NCBI GenBank assembly: GCA_041846575.1
Contig: JBGZFC010000060.1
Span: forward strand, 1 to 8,016
Source: JBGZFC01 sp041846575
Lineage (GTDB): Bacteria > Bacteroidota > Bacteroidia > Bacteroidales > Dysgonomonadaceae
Direction of reading: 5' to 3'
DNA: 8,016 nucleotides
Both the position numbers and the translations under genes were made by a program. Shown here piece after piece: positions 6,344-8,016 of this stretch (within the stretch, counting starts at the first letter, position 1; each line of letters begins with the position of its first letter). The notes beneath the pieces are model-generated. The model made no database searches. It saw only the letters and a list, made by a program, of their open reading frames with translations, and was not told where the DNA came from.

Positions 6344-7564
6344 ATGCCACAAAAACGTAAGGTAATCAACGATACGGTATTCGGATTGATAAATATTCCC
6401 AACAATTTTATCTACGACCTTATTCAACACCCATACATTCAACGATTGAGCAGGATTAAGCAGTTGGGACTGGCTTCTTTTGTATATCCGGGAGCACAAC
6501 ACACCCGATTTCATCACACCATCGGGGCTACCTATCTGATGGATACGGCTCTGCACAATTTACGTGCTAAGGGGCACGAATTTTCGGATAAGGAGTATCG
6601 GGGCACTTTGGCTGCAATACTGATGCACGATATAGGGCACTCGCCACTGTCGCATGTATTGGAAAACACGCTTACCCGAAACGTCAGCCACGAAAAAATA
6701 TCGCTGTTACTTATGCAGCAGATGAACGAAGAGTACAATGGAGAACTGCAAACGGCAATTGATATTTTCTGCGATAACTATCCGAAACGTTTTCTTCACG
6801 AATTGGTTAGCGGTCAGTTGGATGTGGATAGACTCGACTATCTGCAACGCGACAGCTTTTTTACCGGAGTAAGCGAAGGCAGAATCGGTGCGGCTCGCAT
6901 TATGAAGATGCTCGATGTGGTTGACGATAAGTTAGTTGTCGAGTCGAAAGGGATTTACTCGATTGAAAACTTTTTGATGGCTCGTCGTTTTATGTATTGG
7001 CAGGTTTATCTTCATAAAACTGCCGTTGCATCGGAAAAGATGATGAAAAATACCATAAAACGGGCGAAATATTTGGTGCAAAACGGCGAAACTCTTTTTG
7101 CTCCGCCTTCGTTGCTCTTCTTTCTGAAAAATGACGTTGACTTAGATGCTTTTATAAACAACCAAGATGCTCTGATTCACTTCACAAATATTGACGATAA
7201 CGATATATGGACTTCTTTGAAAGTGTGGAAATCGTATCCCGATATTGTTCTATCTACTCTAAGCAACGGCTTAATTAACAGGAAACTGTTTAAAATATAT
7301 ATCGATAATAATCCTTTCCGGAACAAAGAAGTTGAGGAAAAAACTAAATACTTTATGCGCAAATATTCCATTTCGCAGGAGGAGGCAAGATATTTCATGT
7401 CAACCGATACGTTGGCAACAGATATGTACAACGAATATGACGAGAGCATAAAAATTCTTTTCGCCGACGGTACCATAAAAGATATTTCAACCGCTTCCGA
7501 TATGTTTAATATAGAACTTCTATCGAAAAAAGTGGAGAAATACTATTTTGCGTACCTGAGATAA
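6344..7564 (+). CDS. HD-domain phosphohydrolase, COG1078 / SAMHD1-like dNTPase superfamily
   Basis: The 406-aa, probably cytoplasmic protein (no signal peptide or membrane helix) belongs to the HD superfamily phosphohydrolases. The N-terminal half holds the metal site: YPGAQHTRFHHTIG (48-61, with Arg55 and His58), LMHDIGHSPLSH (93-104, the HD pair His95-Asp96) and LDVDRLDYLQRD (159-170, Asp162 as the last metal ligand). These line up with human SAMHD1 Arg164/His167, His206/Asp207 and Asp311; Tyr166 and Asp170 match SAMHD1 Tyr315 and Asp319. Relatives include dNTP triphosphohydrolases, but substrates of most bacterial members are unproven, so a nucleotide phosphohydrolase is the safe call. The C-terminal half (about 200-406) is helical with no recognised motif. 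The ATG at 6344 follows an A-rich leader and starts a family-like N terminus (KVINDTVFGLINIP). It lies 108 nt after porN behind a hairpin, so it is probably a separate transcription unit unrelated to secretion. Confidence 0.88.
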   Translation: MPQKRKVINDTVFGLINIPNNFIYDLIQHPYIQRLSRIKQLGLASFVYPGAQHTRFHHTIGATYLMDTALHNLRAKGHEFSDKEYRGTLAAILMHDIGHSPLSHVLENTLTRNVSHEKISLLLMQQMNEEYNGELQTAIDIFCDNYPKRFLHELVSGQLDVDRLDYLQRDSFFTGVSEGRIGAARIMKMLDVVDDKLVVESKGIYSIENFLMARRFMYWQVYLHKTAVASEKMMKNTIKRAKYLVQNGETLFAPPSLLFFLKNDVDLDAFINNQDALIHFTNIDDNDIWTSLKVWKSYPDIVLSTLSNGLINRKLFKIYIDNNPFRNKEVEEKTKYFMRKYSISQEEARYFMSTDTLATDMYNEYDESIKILFADGTIKDISTASDMFNIELLSKKVEKYYFAYLR

Positions 7565-7568
7565 TAGT

Positions 7569-7629
7569 GTGACCGAGTGACTGCGAGAATTGGAAAGAGG
7601 GGGAATTTGTGACTTGGAGACTGCGTGAA
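7569..7629. repeat. Imperfect direct repeat, 21 bases at 40-base period
   Basis: GTGACCGAGTGACTGCGAGAA (as two parts, GTGACCGAGT and GACTGCGAGAA, 7569-7589) recurs as GTGACTTGGA plus GACTGCGTGAA at 7609-7629, 16 of 21 positions matching. The first copy also has an internal 8-base echo (GTGACCGA, GTGACTGC). This is typical of decayed intergenic repeats. It begins 4 bases after the stop codon of the HD gene. Confidence 0.5.
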
Positions 7630-7630
7630 A

Positions 7631-7752
7631 GGGAGATGATGGCTTTACCTTCTATCAATGAGCAATGTGCAATTCTTTAGTAACGAGAGCAAAGTAGAAC
7701 TTGTTTATGCTTTGCCTTCATAATATAGCGGGAGATTGATGGTTTTGCCTTC
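7631..7752. repeat. Three copies of a GCTTTGCCTTC-type motif
   Basis: GGCTTTACCTTC (7641-7652), TGCTTTGCCTTC (7708-7719) and GGTTTTGCCTTC (7741-7752) are near-identical. The first and third are both preceded by GGGAGAT with GATGG following (7631-7652 and 7730-7752), so a unit of about 22 bases is duplicated. All copies are in the same orientation. Function unknown. Confidence 0.55.
7656..7676. repeat. Heptad repeat related, in inverted orientation, to the 5' flank repeat
   Basis: Units CAATGAG (7656-7662), CAATGTG (7663-7669) and CAATTCT (7670-7676) show a 7-base period. The 20-mer at 7655-7674 matches the reverse complement of 103-122 at 18 of 20 positions. The two runs therefore belong to one repeat type lying in opposite orientation on either side of the six genes. 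Confidence 0.5.
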
Positions 7753-7818
7753 GTTATTCTAACCCGCATTATTCACCTAAAAGTTGCATAATTCGAGGAA
7801 AAATTTCCTAACGGTTTG

Positions 7819-7843
7819 CCGCTTTGCGAAGGCGGGGATTTTT
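7819..7843 (+). terminator. Possible terminator hairpin downstream of the HD gene
   Basis: CCGCTTT (7819-7825) pairs with AAGGCGG (7829-7835), one pair being T-G, around a 3-base GCG loop. Three bases later comes a run of five T (7839-7843). This resembles a short intrinsic terminator, but it lies about 255 bases after the HD gene stop and its right arm can instead pair with 7891-7895, so its role is uncertain. Confidence 0.4.
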
Positions 7844-7895
7844 AGCACTAAACTTCATAAGATGCAAAAAGCTTGAATTTAGTACTAAAACCGCC
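7831..7895. repeat. 65-bp inverted repeat with a 12-bp palindrome
   Basis: GGCGG (7831-7835) pairs with CCGCC (7891-7895), and 7840-7852 (TTTTAGCACTAAA) pairs with 7878-7890 (TTTAGTACTAAAA) with one mismatch. Pairing extends by four more pairs (7854-7857 with 7874-7877) past a bulged C. The right arm contains the perfect palindrome TTTAGTACTAAA (7878-7889); the left arm has the near-palindrome TTTAGCACTAAA (7841-7852). It could be an RNA hairpin in a leader or 3' end, a paired protein-binding site, or a copy of a small dispersed repeat. Confidence 0.55.
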
Positions 7896-8016
7896 ATTTC
7901 TTATAGCCTATGTTGCCTGCTGGTGTTTGTTGCTATATAGTCTCCCCTTATAAATTCAAATTACAATGGGAGAGAATAATTATATCGCTGTAAAACCCAT
8001 CGGAAAATAAAATTCA

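Larger units (their letters stand above)
7565..8016. other. Non-coding tail of about 450 bases, rich in short repeats
   Basis: No open frame here has a start, length and composition that suggest a protein. The stretch is a mosaic of imperfect micro-repeats (7569-7629, 7631-7752, 7656-7676), then a terminator-like hairpin (7819-7843) and an inverted repeat (7831-7895). The last 50 bases contain only a 14-codon reading frame (7966-8010). The next gene must begin after the window, or lie on the other strand beyond it. Confidence 0.7.

Noticed and set aside
1..8016. CRISPR array, tRNA, rRNA, insertion sequence or defence genes
   Set aside because: No regularly spaced repeats with unique spacers, no tRNA cloverleaf, no rRNA-like sequence and no transposase or nuclease motifs were seen. 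The micro-repeats at 7569-7752 are too short and irregular for CRISPR.

Overview
The window holds the core gene block of a Bacteroidota type IX secretion system (T9SS), followed by an unrelated HD-domain phosphohydrolase gene and a repeat-rich non-coding tail. All six genes are on the + strand. The organism is most likely a member of the order Bacteroidales. The DNA is AT-rich, the sequence before the start codons is A-rich rather than a strong Shine-Dalgarno, and a PorP/SprF gene sits directly upstream of porK, as in the porPKLMN order of Porphyromonas gingivalis. In the gliding Flavobacterium johnsoniae the corresponding block is gldKLMN without that partner. Genus cannot be assigned from the sequence alone.

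Layout: 1-217 is an AT-rich leader with short direct repeats, a run of heptanucleotide repeats and a hairpin just before the first gene. 218-1222 is porP (outer-membrane barrel). 1240-2673 is porK/gldK (lipoprotein with an enzyme-like but catalytically empty FGE fold). 2690-3571 is porL/gldL (inner-membrane motor stator). 3574-5130 is porM/gldM (single-span trans-periplasmic shaft). 5147-6235 is porN/gldN (periplasmic partner of PorK). The five genes are 2 to 17 nt apart and look like one operon. A hairpin with T-rich flanks at about 6271-6320 probably ends that transcript. 6344-7564 encodes a COG1078-type HD phosphohydrolase (SAMHD1/dNTPase superfamily). 7565-8016 has no convincing gene. It is built from short imperfect repeats, a terminator-like hairpin and a 65-bp inverted repeat containing a perfect 12-bp palindrome.

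How the genes work together (known for the family): PorL and PorM form a proton-motive-force-driven rotary motor in the inner membrane. PorM spans the periplasm and contacts the PorK-PorN ring under the outer membrane. That ring supports export of proteins with a C-terminal sorting domain through the outer membrane. PorP/SprF proteins are outer-membrane barrels that associate with the translocon or attachment machinery. Every protein here keeps the expected length, localisation signals and key residues, so the system looks intact.

I do not see a previously undescribed protein system. The parts worth a second look are the non-coding flanks, with related heptad repeats in opposite orientation and two mutually exclusive RNA folds at the 3' end, and the long low-complexity tail of PorN.
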